From Achatina immaculata (Eukaryota; Mollusca; Gastropoda; Stylommatophora; Achatinidae), in contig CM019715.1 of assembly GCA_009760885.1 (NCBI GenBank), positions 26,215,972 to 26,279,971 of the forward strand: a stretch of 64,000 nucleotides of DNA, written 5' to 3'. Position 1 is the stretch's first letter. Every line of letters begins with the position of its first letter. A model generated the notes under the pieces. The model had not been told where the DNA came from. It made no database searches and saw only the letters and a list, made by a program, of their open reading frames with translations. The translations under genes were made by a program, and so were the position numbers. Shown piece after piece: positions 21,483-33,139 of this stretch.

Positions 21483-21680
21483 ATGTCTGTCTGTCTGTCT
21501 GTCTGTCTGCCTGTCTGTCTATCTATATATCTATCTTTATCTATCTATATCTACGAACCTACCTATTCACCTAACTATCTATCTATCTATCTATCTTTGT
21601 CGAACATACCTATTCACCTACCTATTTATCTTTCTGTCAGTCTGTCTATCTGCCTGTCTGTCTGTCTGCAGACAGTCCGT
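20980..21680. repeat. compound TATC/TGTC microsatellite, about 700 bp
   Basis: Alternating TATC blocks, TGTC blocks and recurring inserts GACCATCCGTCCATCCG and TATATCTACGAACCTACCTA. The inserts recur in order, so the array has a higher-order structure. Confidence 0.95.
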
Positions 21681-22305
21681 CTGCCCTTTTCCTTCCTCTT
21701 TGTTTAGAGTGATGACAGACAAATTAAAATAATAATGCATCAAGTGAAAAAGAGGTGAGAAAAAACGCTTCTGCCCTGCTCTTCTCTGAGGCTGAATGAC
21801 CTGTCACTATTGGCAACCCTCCCCATGCTGTAGATGTGAGAGAAGTAACATAGGCTGAGTACATGCGTCCCTGTATTATGGAGAATTTCCATTCCTAAGT
21901 CTGTTCATAAGTCGAATTTGTAATTAAGTCGAAACAGTTAGGTACGATTCGTATCTAACGTTCGTTTTATATAGAATACAAGTGTTGATGTAGACCCCAG
22001 TCGATCGACGACTCGAGTGCGACTTGAGTCATTTAAAAACGACGAAGATTACGTTCGACTTACCTTCCGATTCGACGGCCACATTTACTTTCCACGACGC
22101 GATCTCAGTAAGACAACACATGCTTCAGTAGCACCACTGCCACGTTTTGCTATCGGGCGTAGGTCTGTCTAATTTGAATCTACCAACAAATGGCCATTAA
22201 AAATTGTATTCTCAAATGCTGAAGAACTGGACACTCAACTCCGTCTGACAGACGGTCTGTTGAGTTTTGCCTCATGTACGTCTAATAACTACTGTTATTA
22301 ACTGT
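21681..22305. other. unassigned spacer
   Basis: No repeat or domain recognised. Confidence 0.3.
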
Positions 22306-22309
22306 TAAT

Positions 22310-23310
22310 AACACTGCTGTATCTAGACCAACAAGCAGCAGTAAGAATAAATAGTGAAACAACAACTTGGTTTGACAAAAAAACAAGGGGTCCATCAGGG
22401 GTGCATAATGTCGCCTTACTTATTTAACTTGTATACTGAAAATATAATGAGGAATGTTAGAGAAGACGCATGACAAAGAATATTACGATGCCATAACAAT
22501 TGGAGGTTATGAAATACCAGAGATTAGATATACTGATGACACAGTATTACTGTCCACAACACAAAAAGGAATGATAAAACTAATTATGTCAGTCCGTAAG
22601 AATAGTGAATAGCAAAACCTCTATATTAATCCGAAGAAAACTAAATTGATGACAACTGATAAAACTAACAAGGCAGCAGATATATGTATCAATGAGGAAA
22701 AACTGGAAGAAGTGGAGAGTTTTGAATATCTTGGATCACTGTTAACTAATAATGGAATTGCAATGAGGGAAATTAAAAGGAGAACATCTATCGCTCTTCA
22801 GAAAGTAAAACAACTAAAGAATCTGTGGAGAGGAACAGATAAAACTACAAAAATAAGATTTTTAAGGGCATACATCTTTCCCATCGCAACATATGCCTGT
22901 GAGACCTGGACACTTAACAAAACAGCTGAGAAACACATAAATGCCATTGAATGTAAATGCTACAGAAAAGTTCTTCAAATATCATGGACACAAAAAAGAA
23001 CAAATATATCCATGCTACAAGAACTTAATACTGAAGAAGGCTGGCTAGTAAAGAAGATTAAAGAGTGAAAACTTAAATATTTTGGACATATTAAACGTCA
23101 TGATAATCTAGAGAAAACTGTCTTGGAAGGGTGCATAATGGGAAAAGAAAGAGAGGAAGACCAAGGTGAAGATGGCTGCAAGACATCGTTGATGATCCGC
23201 AAATGGATACATCAGCAGCAGGCCATCTTGCTTACAACTGAGAGGCCTACAGGAGTGCTGTTAGGAAGGTAAAGTTCCGCAAGGGACATGCAAATGAATG
23301 AATGAAATAC
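22310..23310 (+). pseudogene. LINE family C reverse transcriptase, 3' half (copy C1)
   Basis: Best preserved RT in the window. In order: QAAVRINSETTTWFD, GVHQGCIMSPYLFNLYTENI (fingers/palm, through a frameshift), EIRYTDDTVLLSTTQKG at about 22530 (the YxDD active site as YTDD), then frame 22646-23068 with EEVESFEYLGSLLTNNGI, RAYIFPIATYACETWTLNKT and WLVKKIKE. A shifted frame continues KLKYFGHIKRHDN and HANE at the end. The 3' sequence AAGTTCCGCAAGGGACATGC runs into GAATGAATGAATG. The endonuclease and the RT N-terminus are missing, and stops (for example after VRKNSE) break the ORF. Further 3' fragments of this family are at 28417, 31283, 54890, 59461 and 61346. Confidence 0.85.
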
Positions 23311-23334
23311 GAGGATATTTTGTTTTCAAAACTC

Positions 23335-23450
23335 CGTATGAAGCCTTGAAATTAGTTAGTTAGTCAGTCAGTCTGGTAGTCAGTCATTTAGTCAGTGACT
23401 TAGTTAGTCAGGCATGCAGGCAGTTATTCAGTCAGTTAGTTAGTCGATGG
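23335..23450. repeat. degenerate (AGTC/AGTT)n
   Basis: Imperfect tetranucleotide repeat 30 bp after the LINE C1 end. Confidence 0.7.
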
Positions 23451-23737
23451 ATCGCCCTCACTGAACATCGGACGATTATTCCATAAGCGCTTCGATCCCA
23501 TCTTCATTACTTCCACCAGTATTTGGTTACTGGCGATACCAGTTCTGTGTTGATTAACCAGTCGTCTTTACTTCCCTTTCAGCGCTCTTGTCCTTCCACT
23601 CCACGTTTGACGTGATGTTTCAGCAATCTGTCCATGATTGCAGATTCAGAACCGTTGCTTAAATCGGCGACTCGATCAGGTTCTCTGAGTGCATTCAGGA
23701 TATCAGTCCGGTCTATTGCCTGTGTACTCTCAGCTGT

Positions 23738-23992
23738 AGCCATACCAGCAAATCTGTCCACCCTCCACTGTAGCCATGCCAGCAAGTCTGTCCACCCTCC
23801 ACTGTAGCCATGTCAGCAAGTCTGTGCACCCTCCACTGTAGCCATGCCAGCAAGTCTGTGCACCCTCCACTGTAGCCATGCCAGCAAGTCTGTGCACCCT
23901 CCACTGTAGCCTTGCCAGTAAGTCTGTGGACCCTCCACTGTAGCCATGCCAGCAAGTCTGTCCACCTTCCACTGTAGCCATGCCAGCATTAC
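23738..23992. repeat. 34-bp minisatellite
   Basis: About seven units of GCCATGCCAGCAAGTCTGTC + CACCCTCCACTGTA. The minus-strand open frames rich in WLQWRVHRLAGMAT are repeat artefacts. Confidence 0.9.
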
Positions 23993-24528
23993 CCCTCATC
24001 CTAGCATGACCTGGTACAAAAAAAAACAAAAAAAGAAACAGCCTTGAAAACAAAATCACGAAAGAACTTTGGGACATACAGCACACGTTATAAAACCTCC
24101 TACAAACCGAAATAATATGACAGATTCTCCATTCTACAAATGATCGTATATAGAGTCTGCTATCCTAAAGAAAAAAAGAAAAGAAAGAAAACGAGGAAGG
24201 AAATGGCAGGAATCTCACACAGACAAAGACAGGAAACGAGGGAACGACAATGTCAGGGCAAAATGACAGGAAAATATGTCTTGTGTAAGGAATGACAAAG
24301 ACGTTTTTGCCTGCACTTTTTACACACACACAAAAATGAGAAAAGAGAAACATGCTTTCACCGTCATTTTCTCTGTATCACTTGCAGGTGAACGAAGAGA
24401 CAAGACTGGTACGGCAGTAACAGATCCCTTGGCGATTATGTTCTGGGTAAAATCAAATAGGAGGCAACGCCTAGCTGTCTGAGCAACAGCTCTTTGTTAC
24501 TTTCAAAGTTCTTGACCGATCTCACGGG
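23993..24528. other. unassigned spacer
   Basis: No feature recognised. Confidence 0.3.
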
Positions 24529-24662
<134 letters not shown>

Positions 24663-24746
24663 AGACGCCGTAAAGCCGTCTGTCAGACATACAGGAAAAT
24701 AGAATGTCAGGACCAGAAATATCAGAGAAAAAGAAAGACAAGCATA

Positions 24747-24842
24747 AGAACGAACGAACGAACGAACATACTTTATTATCAAAGGGTTAAGAATTGGGCA
24801 CGCTGGCCCGTCTAACATTCTGCCCTTCATCATACAGCTTTC
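24747..24842 (-). repeat. CR1/L2-type LINE 3' end with (AACG)n tail
   Basis: GAATTGGGCACGCTGGCCCG and ACATTCTGCCCTTCATCA match 14450-14572 and the complement of 36713-36795. The flanking tetranucleotide is AACG in this copy. Confidence 0.75.
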
Positions 24843-24956
24843 ACTCAGTCACAGTCATTCAGCATTTATTAATGAGCATAATAATCATGAAGACACAATT
24901 AAATGATTACATAAATAAATAATAAACATGTCCATGCACTCTACACTCTGATTTAT

Positions 24957-25035
<79 letters not shown>

Positions 25036-25036
25036 G
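24957..25036. repeat. (TATC)n microsatellite
   Basis: Pure TATC with one TA phase slip, followed by (TA)n. Confidence 0.95.
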
Positions 25037-25039
25037 AGT

Positions 25040-25924
25040 ATATATATATATATACTGTTGTAGGTAAAAAAAAACACTTATCTGTGGGGCTATCTATGTT
25101 CTCCAAATTTGAGAGCTGTCAATAAACTGTCTGGTCGGCCTGGTCAAGATAATTGTTATGTAACAAAGAGTGGGATCGAAGGTGTCTGGATCGTGCATTT
25201 GTTCTGTGGGAAGCATACATGTTGAGACGTCTTTTGTATGATATCTGTGTCAGCTGTTTTACAGCCTTTCAGAGTATAACTAAGGCCCCGCATATTAAAA
25301 AAAGTAAATGCGCCTTTAAAGTCTTGCTTCTTGTCTACTCTTTCTTTACCTATATCTGGGCATAGGCCTTTAACAAGGGCTCTCCGTTGTTTCCCTTGCC
25401 GTGCTGTTTCTTCTGCCCGTCTCCAATTGTCATCATCATCATGTGCCGTGCCGACTGGCGTTGGCTATTATGCTTCTCCAGAGTACACGATCCTTCATGC
25501 AGGCCATCAGCTCAGTTGGTGATCTCCTCTCACACCATCCCGTCAGACTGTCCAGTATCATTTCTCTTGGTCTTCCTCCAATTGTAGTCCATCTTTTTTT
25601 TTTAAATCTCTGTTTCTATGTCTTCTTTTTTGTTTCCTCTTTCCTTGGGGATTCCAGGTGAGAGCTTGTCTGGTCATGCTTATAGTAGAAAAGGGTATGT
25701 CCTCTTCATCTCCAGCGTCCTTTCATTATCATTTCTTTCACTGTGGGTTGGATCCTTCTCTGCCATAGCTCTTTCTTACTGGTTGTGTCTGTCGGAATAG
25801 TTTTATTCTGCAACGAAGCAGGCTGTCATGACTTGTCCGTTTACGTCTTATTCATGCAAAACTATACATAACAAAGAAGGAGAAAAGGATAAAAGCTCTA
25901 AGTCTACATTTCCCTATATATAAT
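25040..25924. other. unassigned; pyrimidine-biased
   Basis: Several overlapping short open frames (25331-25800) are present, but they are low in complexity and lack recognisable motifs. Confidence 0.35.
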
Positions 25925-26155
25925 ACATGGGCCAGCCTAGTCTGCTAATATAGATGTACCGGGTTCAAGTCTGAGCAGTGGGATTTTTTTTTTCTGTTAC
26001 CGCCACATCCAAAAAAAGACACCGAGGTCCACTCAGACTTTAAAAATGGGTACCAAAGAAATCTGGGAAGGTATATGCATCCAGGTGTGACACTGACCAC
26101 ATCACACTTTTCATTGTGCCGGTGGTCTTGAAGTAAGGGCCCAATACCGTATCTC
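25925..26155 (+). repeat. tRNA-derived SINE2 (copy S2b)
   Basis: B-box-like GGGTTCAAGTCTGAGCAG, then a degenerate CACTCAGACTTTAAAAATGG, TGTGACACTGACCACATCAC and CAATACCGTATC. One copy of the CACCCAGCC-type segment, not amplified. Confidence 0.75.
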
Positions 26156-26392
26156 CCAATATGTCTTTTATATGTAGCACATAAGAATGAAAGACAAGAT
26201 CCCCTAATATGTCTTTTATATGTAGCACATAAGAATGAAAGACAGGATCCCCCAATATGTCTTTTATATGTAGCACATAAGAATGAAAGACAGGATCCCC
26301 TAATATGTCTTTTATATGTAGCACATAAGAATGAAAGACAGGATCCCTTAATTTGTCTTTTATATGTAGCACATAAGAATGAAAGACAGGCC
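26156..26392. repeat. 48-bp minisatellite
   Basis: Five units of TATGTCTTTTATATGTAGCA + CATAAGAATGAAAGACAGGATCCCC-type sequence. It starts exactly at the end of SINE S2b. Confidence 0.9.
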
Positions 26393-27050
26393 CCCGGGGG
26401 TAGAGTGTGTGTGTGTTGGGGGGGGGAAGCTTTTATACTGCAGACATCATAGTCCCTTCACTGAATTCTTATATTCTAATTGCTTCTCTGCAGTTCTGGA
26501 CTTCCAACGCTCCCAACAAGTTCATGGGGATTGTTAACCTCTCTACGCCCGTCGTTTGAACAGGATTTCTCCTGTGATTCTCTCTTGATTAACCACAGCT
26601 CCAGTTTTCTGCTTAATAATCCATCTACTTCGTGGGCGGCCTGGATCATTTCTTGGCGTCGGTAAATTCATTTTCCATTCGCTAGCCGTGTCTTGCATTA
26701 GTTCCACTTGTCATACACGCGTGCTGAAATTTAGAATAATTATTATACATGGAGGGGTTTGTTGCTTCCCTTTATAAATTACCACCCTTGTCTGTGATGG
26801 GAGGCCCTTTGACGAACTGTTGTAGCTTTTAATCAAATTTCTGGGTTTTTCTGATGTTGTAGAAGTCATTTATCTTCTTCTTGCGTTATCTGGGTTACCT
26901 GTATGGCCTTATCTTCTTCGTAGGGGATATTGATGTTACTAGGGATTTCCATTAAGTTAAACCCATCGCGTTCCTGTGTTCCAGTGAGTTGGTGAAGACA
27001 TAGAACTGCAGCATAATATCAGATTATTGGTGGAATTTTGTGTGAATAAA
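26393..27050. other. unassigned spacer
   Basis: No feature recognised beyond a GT/G-rich run at 26405-26427. Confidence 0.3.
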
Positions 27051-27051
27051 C

Positions 27052-27053
<2 letters not shown>

Positions 27054-27083
<30 letters not shown>
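27054..27083. repeat. (ATC)n microsatellite
   Basis: About ten ATC units. Confidence 0.9.
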
Positions 27084-27084
<1 letters not shown>

Positions 27085-27239
27085 GTGTATAGTCTTCGGT
27101 ACGAAAGTTGGCGGTGATTAGTCTTCAGAGTCATATCTCACTCACCTTGAGGAAAATCTCCTTCTATATGTGTGGAAAACTGTCTCCAGACTCTAGATCA
27201 CGTCCTGAGAACCTGTATTCTGTGTAGGTTCAAGAGGTC

Positions 27240-27530
27240 AAAGGCAAATGTAAAATCCCCATTCCCAGGCCACTAAGCCATATTGGGGATTGGGTGTTAG
27301 GCCCGTATTTCCAAGACCATCGGCACATGAAAGTGTGGTATGGTCAGAATCACCCGTGGCAGCGTTTACCCTCGCAGATTTCTCTGGTACCCATCTTTAG
27401 AGGCTGGGTGAACCCCGAGGCTTTCTGATGTTGTACCAGAGAAAAATCCCCAGTACTGGGACGTGAAGCAGCTACCGCCAGATTAGTAGACCGAGAGCCT
27501 AACCACACAGCCAACCAGGCCACCTCAAGA
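27240..27530 (-). repeat. tRNA-derived SINE2 (copy S2c)
   Basis: Reverse orientation: GGTGTTAGGCCCGTATTTCC, GGCACATGAAAGTGTGGTAT and AGAGGCTGGGTGAACCC are the complements of SINE2 body segments. The head lies near 27480-27525. Confidence 0.75.
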
Positions 27531-27659
27531 GGCCAAACATGGCCTCAAATAGAAGAGTATGGGTGAAGCACAGAGAACTGTTATTGTCCGAAGAATAGGG
27601 TGTAGCGAGGGAGGCGAAACCTGGCGACAGTCGCTTGATAGCTGACCTACAGGGAAAAA

Positions 27660-27925
27660 AAGTTCAGTTCCATTTGCATAGTGTAGGGGTATAAGGTGTT
27701 AAATGCCTTCACATTTCTAGTCCATTACAGTTTTATGAGATTGGGAGGCCAGCACCTGCCCTCGCTGCTTGTATTTTCACAGAGAAGCCCCAGATGCCCA
27801 GTTTTTTAGGCTGAATCTACTCATGTACCAGTCAGCCCGAAAACGGGGATACGAACCCATTACCTTCTGGTCGGCACGCGCGTACATTAACCACTACATC
27901 AACAAAGCACCTATCCTGGAAACAA
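27660..27925 (-). repeat. further tRNA-derived SINE (family 4)
   Basis: The minus strand carries A-box-like TAGTGGTTAATGTACGCG and B-box-like GGGTTCGTATCCCC with normal spacing, followed by about 200 bp of non-coding body. No second copy seen in the window. Confidence 0.5.
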
Positions 27926-28244
27926 AAAAAAAAAAAAAAGATCACAGGTGGAAAGCTGTGGGACACGCATGACTGACAACCACCTGCTAAGATTCTTGTA
28001 GCCACACTCATCTCAGCTGTCACGGATCAGCGAAGGAAACACTCGTCCAACCTTCTTCTTGCAAAGGCAGAAGATCCAGTGACGTTATGAAGGGTGGCAC
28101 AATAAAAGACAAGGCATGAAGCATTTGATCCAGCTGAAAATGTTGATAATACTTCATGGGTAAATGGACAGTATGCCCTTCTCTCTTCACGTGCTACTCA
28201 TCTCTTCGGAATATGAAGAACAGATATTTCCTCGCCACCTTCAT

Positions 28245-28416
28245 TTTTCCGCTCTATCTGCTAGTCCGGTGGTACTGGGTTTAAGCCTCAGGGATGGAGA
28301 TTTTTTTTTCTGGTACCATCAGACCGGAAAGGTCCGGAGGGTGGGGAGGGGGGGGGAGTGTCCATCCAGCCTCACGAAATGGGTTCCAGAGAAATCTGGG
28401 GAAGTAAATGCGGCCA
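28245..28416 (+). repeat. SINE2, left part (copy S2d)
   Basis: CTGGGTTTAAGCCTCAGGGA, GGTTCCAGAGAAATCTGGGG and AAATGCGGCCA. It is interrupted by LINE C2, and its right part resumes at 28703. Confidence 0.75.
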
Positions 28417-28702
28417 GAACTTAATATTGAATAAGGTTGGCTGGTAAAGAAGAATAAACAGAGAAAAGTTAAATATTTTGGACATATTAAATTATATGTA
28501 GAGAAGACAGTCTTGGAATGGTACATAATGGGAAAAGAAAGAGAAGAAGACCAAGGCGAAGATGGCTGCAAGCCATCGTTAGTGATCTGCGAATGGATGC
28601 ATCAGCAGCAGGCCATCTTGCTCACAACCGAGAGCCCTACATGAGAGCTGTTAAGGAGGCAAAGTTCGGCAAGGGACATGCAAATGACTGACAGACTGAC
28701 TG
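28417..28702 (+). pseudogene. LINE family C 3' fragment inserted in SINE2 (copy C2)
   Basis: Begins GAACTTAATATTGAATAAGG, equivalent to 23024 in C1, and runs to AAGTTCGGCAAGGGACATGC plus a GACTGACAGACTGACTG tail. The flanks AAATGCGGCCA (28406-28416) and AAATGCGGTCA (28703-28713) form an 11-bp target-site duplication with one mismatch. 5'-truncated and non-coding. Confidence 0.85.
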
Positions 28703-28800
28703 AAATGCGGTCATAAGTGATACTGACAACATCACACTTTGTTTGGTTTGCCGAAGGTCTTGGAAATGCAGGCCTCCCTAACACCGTATTCACAACTTGT
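28703..28800 (+). repeat. SINE2, right part (copy S2d)
   Basis: GATACTGACAACATCACACT, GGTCTTGGAAATGCAGG and TAACACCGTATTC continue the SINE2 body after the inserted LINE. Confidence 0.75.
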
Positions 28801-28983
28801 TTTAATGGCACGAAAACGGAGAATTGTACCTTTACCTTCCTTTCTTCCCTCGTCTACGTGCTGTGTCTCTGCTTTTTTTTCCCCCCAGTGCTGTTTTATC
28901 TTTCAAACTTTTCAGTGATTAAGTTTTCGCTTTTACTAATTAGTTTTATTTTTTAAATGTGAAAGAAACAACTCTGGAAATTA

Positions 28984-29382
28984 CAGTAGAACATCGATTA
29001 TCCGAACGTCAATCATCCGAACCGTCAATTATCCGGAACATCGATGCACCCATAAATAATAATAATAATAATAATAATAAGAAGAAGAAGAAAAGGAAGA
29101 AGCTTTATGAGTTAAAAAAAAAACTTAATAATATTTTACAGCTTTCTGTCTAGAAGAATCTAAATCCTGGAATACTAATGTCACGAAAGTTGTCAACACC
29201 CCTTAAGGAGTGGCTTAGTTTGTTGGGCGGCACTGCAGATGTACTAACTATTTAAGTGAGGCTTAACTGCAGTCACAAACTGGGTAAGTTCATGCATTAA
29301 TACAACTGGTCAATTAACTGAACTTTTAATTAACCGAACCACTTCGGGTCCCAGTTTAGTTCGGATAATCGACGTTCTTCTG
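28984..29382. mobile_element. pogo/Tigger-type MITE
   Basis: Termini CAGTAGAACATCGATTATCC and, in complement, CAGAAGAACGTCGATTATCC are near-identical inverted repeats of the pogo/Tigger type and are flanked by TA on both sides (28982-28983 and 29383-29384). The 399-bp interior holds an (AAT)n block and no transposase, so it is non-autonomous. Confidence 0.85.
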
Positions 29383-29384
29383 TA

Positions 29385-30380
29385 TTAAATGGAAAGCTAC
29401 TTTCGATACATTGAAGCTATTTTTTAATGGGTGGGGGGGGGGGGGGGATACAATGCAACCGATCTGGTTATGAAACACCAAGATCTGCTCAAAATGGAGA
29501 AACATGGTCATCAAAGTCTGCATAGTTTATAATGAACAAATGAATTGTGTCCTTAAAACTCTAAATCGACCGCAAGACGTTTACATTTATTTTAAAATAA
29601 AATAAAATTACAGCAGTCAAAGAGTTTTGCTTTGTAACTGGGAATTCATAATTATAAACTGTTATAAACGTTAACAAATATGATCACGTCAACTCCGTCT
29701 GTAATGTTTGATAACAAACAAACAAAAAATGTTCGTGTATCACTGATGTCTGGTAACTACGGGTTAACATATACGAATTTGAAATTATCATCCTTTAAAT
29801 GGCTCTTTTTTTCGTTTCCCGAACTTTCCGGTATATCGTTTTATCCAACCCTTCAATTCCCCCATGAAACATTGCTCTCTTCCGGTCACGCTGCCACACC
29901 GTACAACCAAACAACGGCTAATTAAACGTGACCTTTTCAACCTTAAAGTGGACCTCCTTTCGGTCGCCTCAAGAGGAAGCAACTCTACGCCTTAATTAGC
30001 GGAATTACTTCCCCCACCAGCGACTGATAGTGGTATCGTCCCGCTGTTGGGGAAATTAAAATCGTGTCTAGTGAGTCGTAGGCGGGGGAAAAAAAACGAA
30101 ACAAAACAAACAAACAAAAAATTAACTGGGAAGCTGTTGATATGACCGTCGATTCATTCAGGCAACCCGTGACAAGTTTGCATCGTAATTTTAGTGTTAC
30201 ATTTGTCTGTAATGGCTGGTTGCCGGTTCTGAGCCGATCACGGCTGACGAGGGTTCTTGTACGGGTGGGGAAGGGGTTTGGGGCGTGGGTGTGGAGGCTG
30301 GGCGAGGGAGGAAAAAGGGGGTGGGGTGGGGGCGGTTGGACTTTGGGTTCAGGATCTCAACCAGCATTGCTGTGGGTCTT
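29385..30380. other. unassigned spacer
   Basis: Only a G-run at 29431-29448 and an A-rich tract at 30088-30120 stand out. Confidence 0.3.
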
Positions 30381-30384
30381 CCGA

Positions 30385-31270
30385 CACGGTGGTGTATATA
30401 CAGATGGCTCGGTGACTCAGAGCAGCAGAAGTGGTTGGGGTGGGTTTGTTTTTTTTGTTGCCTACCAAAATGGAAGAGTAGTGGCACAGGGTTCGTGAGC
30501 CACCTCAAGCATGCGAGTGGAAACTGAAGCTGTGTCGACGGCAGTGAAACGGCTAGTTGCTCCTGATGTCGTTGATCATTGTCATGTGTCATTGCGATGG
30601 ATTCGCAGAGAATGCTTCGAAAGATTGAGAAGAATTTGCTTCGAAAGATTGAGAAGAATTTGCTTCGAAAAAGAATGGGTTCATCTGTATCCTAATGGCA
30701 CTCACAAGTACCACTTTGTTTAAATTGTAATATTTCATAAATGCAAACATCATTCTTGATGATCGTCGAAGGAATATGTAGAACAGGGTTATGTCAAACA
30801 GCCAGCAAAGGGCCAGAACTCTGAAATTTTGTTCTTCGTTATGCGGAGTGTACTTTTTTTCTGTCCTGTCAAACAAAACTGGCCAATTTTTCAGAGAACT
30901 TCAGTTTTTTTTTCTTTTTGTACTTGTAAATTCCGTCCTTTAAAAAAAAAACCATGAAGATTTTTATAAAAATTAATTTCCTTCTTTCTATGTTCATCGC
31001 TGGCCAAAAACTACCTTATGACATAAAAAATAATGAAAACGTTATAGGGAAATTAATTCAGAATACACAGCCTAACGTGGCTTTACTGTCCAGGGCATGC
31101 GGGAGTACATGTCAATGATGTGACAGACGGACTCGCTGGACAGACAAAAATAAATGGCAGGCTGATAATGGACAAAATGTGACATTGCTAAAGCTCAGTT
31201 GGACAGACTGCGGAAGAATGCAGAGCTGTAATGGAAGAAGAAGGTGGATCTGAAGAGATTGCTGGAGCTA
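30385..31270 (+). pseudogene. LINE RNase H domain relic in two pieces
   Basis: 30388-30720 encodes VYTDGSVTQSSRSGWGG, the first RNase H strand with its catalytic Asp, and then SSMRVETEAVSTAVKRL with the catalytic Glu. The third acidic motif survives as MDSQRMLRKIEKNLL in a shifted frame. A CGAAAGATTGAGAAGAATTT unit is tandemly repeated there. After about 330 bp of foreign sequence, 31058-31260 continues LYCPGHAG-like and DVTDGLAGQTK residues, the end of the same domain. Such RNase H domains lie C-terminal to RT in I/Jockey-type LINEs. Stops and frame changes make it inactive. Confidence 0.6.
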
Positions 31271-31282
31271 GGATAAATTAAA

Positions 31283-31832
31283 GGTCAGTCAGTCATTTGC
31301 ATGTCCTTTTGCAGAACTTTGCCTCCCTAACAGCACTCCTCAAGGCCTTCGGTTCTAAGCAAGGTGCCCTGCTGCTGATGCATCCATTTGCAGACTATCA
31401 ACGATGTCTTGCAGCCATCTTCGCCTTAGTCTTCCTCTTTTTCTTTTTCCCATATGTTCCCTTCCAAGATGGTCTTCTCTAAATTATCATGAGGTTTAAC
31501 ATGTCCAAATTATTTAAGTTTTCTCAGTTTAATCTTTCTTACTAGCCAACCTTTTTCAACATTACGTTCTTGTAGTATGGATATATTTGTTCTTTTTGTT
31601 TTGTGCCCATTTTATTTGGATGACTCTTCTGTAGCATTTACATTCAAAGACGTTTATGTGTTTGCCAGCTGTTTTGTTAAGTGTCCAGGTCTCACAGGCA
31701 TATGTTGCAATAGGAAAGATGCATGCCCTTAAAAATCTTATTTTTGTAGTTCTGCTTGTTCCTCTCCACGGCTTCTTTAGTTGTTTTACGTTATGAAGAG
31801 CGATAGATGTCCTCCTTTTTTTAAACTCCTCT
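31283..31832 (-). pseudogene. LINE family C fragment (copy C3)
   Basis: Minus-strand copy from the 3' end (GCATGTCC.TTTGCAGAAC at 31300) to the segment encoding RRTSIALQ at about 31825. It matches C1 22775-23300 with scattered indels. The 3' tail at 31283 is a GACT-type repeat. Confidence 0.8.
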
Positions 31833-31859
31833 CACGGAGTGAACAAATTTAGATGGGGT

Positions 31860-31950
31860 GGCCCGCTCTCAATCCGACTCGATGCTGCTGCTCAACATCT
31901 TCACTATAAATCCTACAAGGAACACCAGTTTGCAGTTCTATTGACATAGG
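31860..31950 (-). repeat. fragment of repeat family F (copy F5)
   Basis: CTCAACATCTTCACTATAAA and CACCAGTTTGCAGTTC match the 5' part of F1 (5480-5515). Confidence 0.5.
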
Positions 31951-32041
31951 GAAGAAAAGAAGAAGAATATTCGAGAATGCACCCCAGATAAGCAAATTCT
32001 ACAGGACTGTTCTCTTGTGTTGGCAAAATTCCCTCGTAACA

Positions 32042-32435
32042 TTCTTATCTTATATCCTTCCCGTGCCGTTAGACGTCACATAGGGCTCGCAAAGTAGTTC
32101 GCCAATTTTTCCTGTCTTCGGCGAGTCTTTCAACCTCAACAAAGGATTTTATGCCTGTTAACTTGGCCTCTCTTAATAATGTCCTCTTCAGAGTTTCACG
32201 CGGTCTGCCCCTTTTTCTTCGGCCTGTTGTGTTCCACTTGATAGCTTGTTTTGGGATTCTCTGATCATTTCTTCTCATCAAGTGACCAACATATGTCCAT
32301 CTCCTTTTCCTGATCACCCGTGAGACTGGTTGTTGTTCAGTCATCTGTCTTATCTCTGCATTGTTCTTGAATTCATTCCACTTGATGCCAAGTATTTTCC
32401 TTAGGCATTTGTTTTCAAAAGAGTCTAATTAACAT
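32042..32435 (-). pseudogene. LINE family A, RT C-terminal tail (copy A1)
   Basis: Minus frame 32069-32344 encodes RKRRWTYVGHLMRRNDQRIP, RRKRGRPRETLKRTLLREAK and FVEVERLAEDRKNWRTTLRA. This is the conserved tail of an RTE/Jockey-type endonuclease-RT ending LCDV, and this short stretch keeps its frame. The 3' end passes into ATAAG-type repeats at 32042-32055. Upstream RT motifs are absent. Confidence 0.8.
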
Positions 32436-32489
32436 TCCTCGCTCCAAATTGGTCCAGAAAAGGTTCTGCAGTAAAAGTATCTATCTCAC

Positions 32490-32838
32490 TGAGTTATGGG
32501 TGAGGATGCTGTCCAATCAGGCAATCAGTGACCCACATCTGATATACTAGCGTCAGGGTTAGCGAATCATAGCTGACCAAGACCCTGTCCCACCTCTCCG
32601 TTGGTACCGCCAGTAACAGGCCTGGAATGGCTAACGGGGCAGAGATCGCCGTAGTCCCCATGGTGGTGGAGTCTGCTAAAGAAGCATTGCACACCCCCTT
32701 CTTTTTAGCTGTACTCCGGGACTGAAAAAAAAATAGCTGCCATAACCCGCTCCCACGCCGATAAGCTGTTCATCAACACCTCTACAGCATCGGCTGCAAA
32801 GAACACCAGCTCGCAGTCGCAGGGAGCTAATACAAGAC
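32490..32838 (-). repeat. interspersed repeat family F (copy F4)
   Basis: Full-length-looking minus copy: AAAGAACACCAGCTCGCAGT, TGGTGGTGGAGTCTGCTAAA, CAGTAACAGGCCTGGAATGG and CAATCAGTGACCCACATCTG are the complements of landmarks in F2 and F3. Confidence 0.75.
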
Positions 32839-33139
32839 AAGACAATATCTCTAATTGACACATGTCAAAATTAGTCAAGATGTTGAACTTTTGATCAAGG
32901 ACCAAACGTTCATGTCTATGGGTTTGATCTAGATTCGGTACTTAATGATCAAAGGAGGCAGGTGTGGTTGTTCCAACTAGTGGACACTTAAGGAATTTCA
33001 ACATCAGCAAGCCAAAACAGCTCTTGTCCAAATAGTTCTTTGTATTGTCTCGCCGAGTTCAGTTCATTGCATTATTATTGCTTTGATTTACAAACATTAT
33101 ATAGAAGTAAAGGAGTACTGCCTGTTCTGCTTCTTAGAC

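Noticed and set aside
23579..24086. Trp-rich WLQWRVHRLAGMAT repeat protein
   Set aside because: 34-bp minisatellite that is open in more than one frame.
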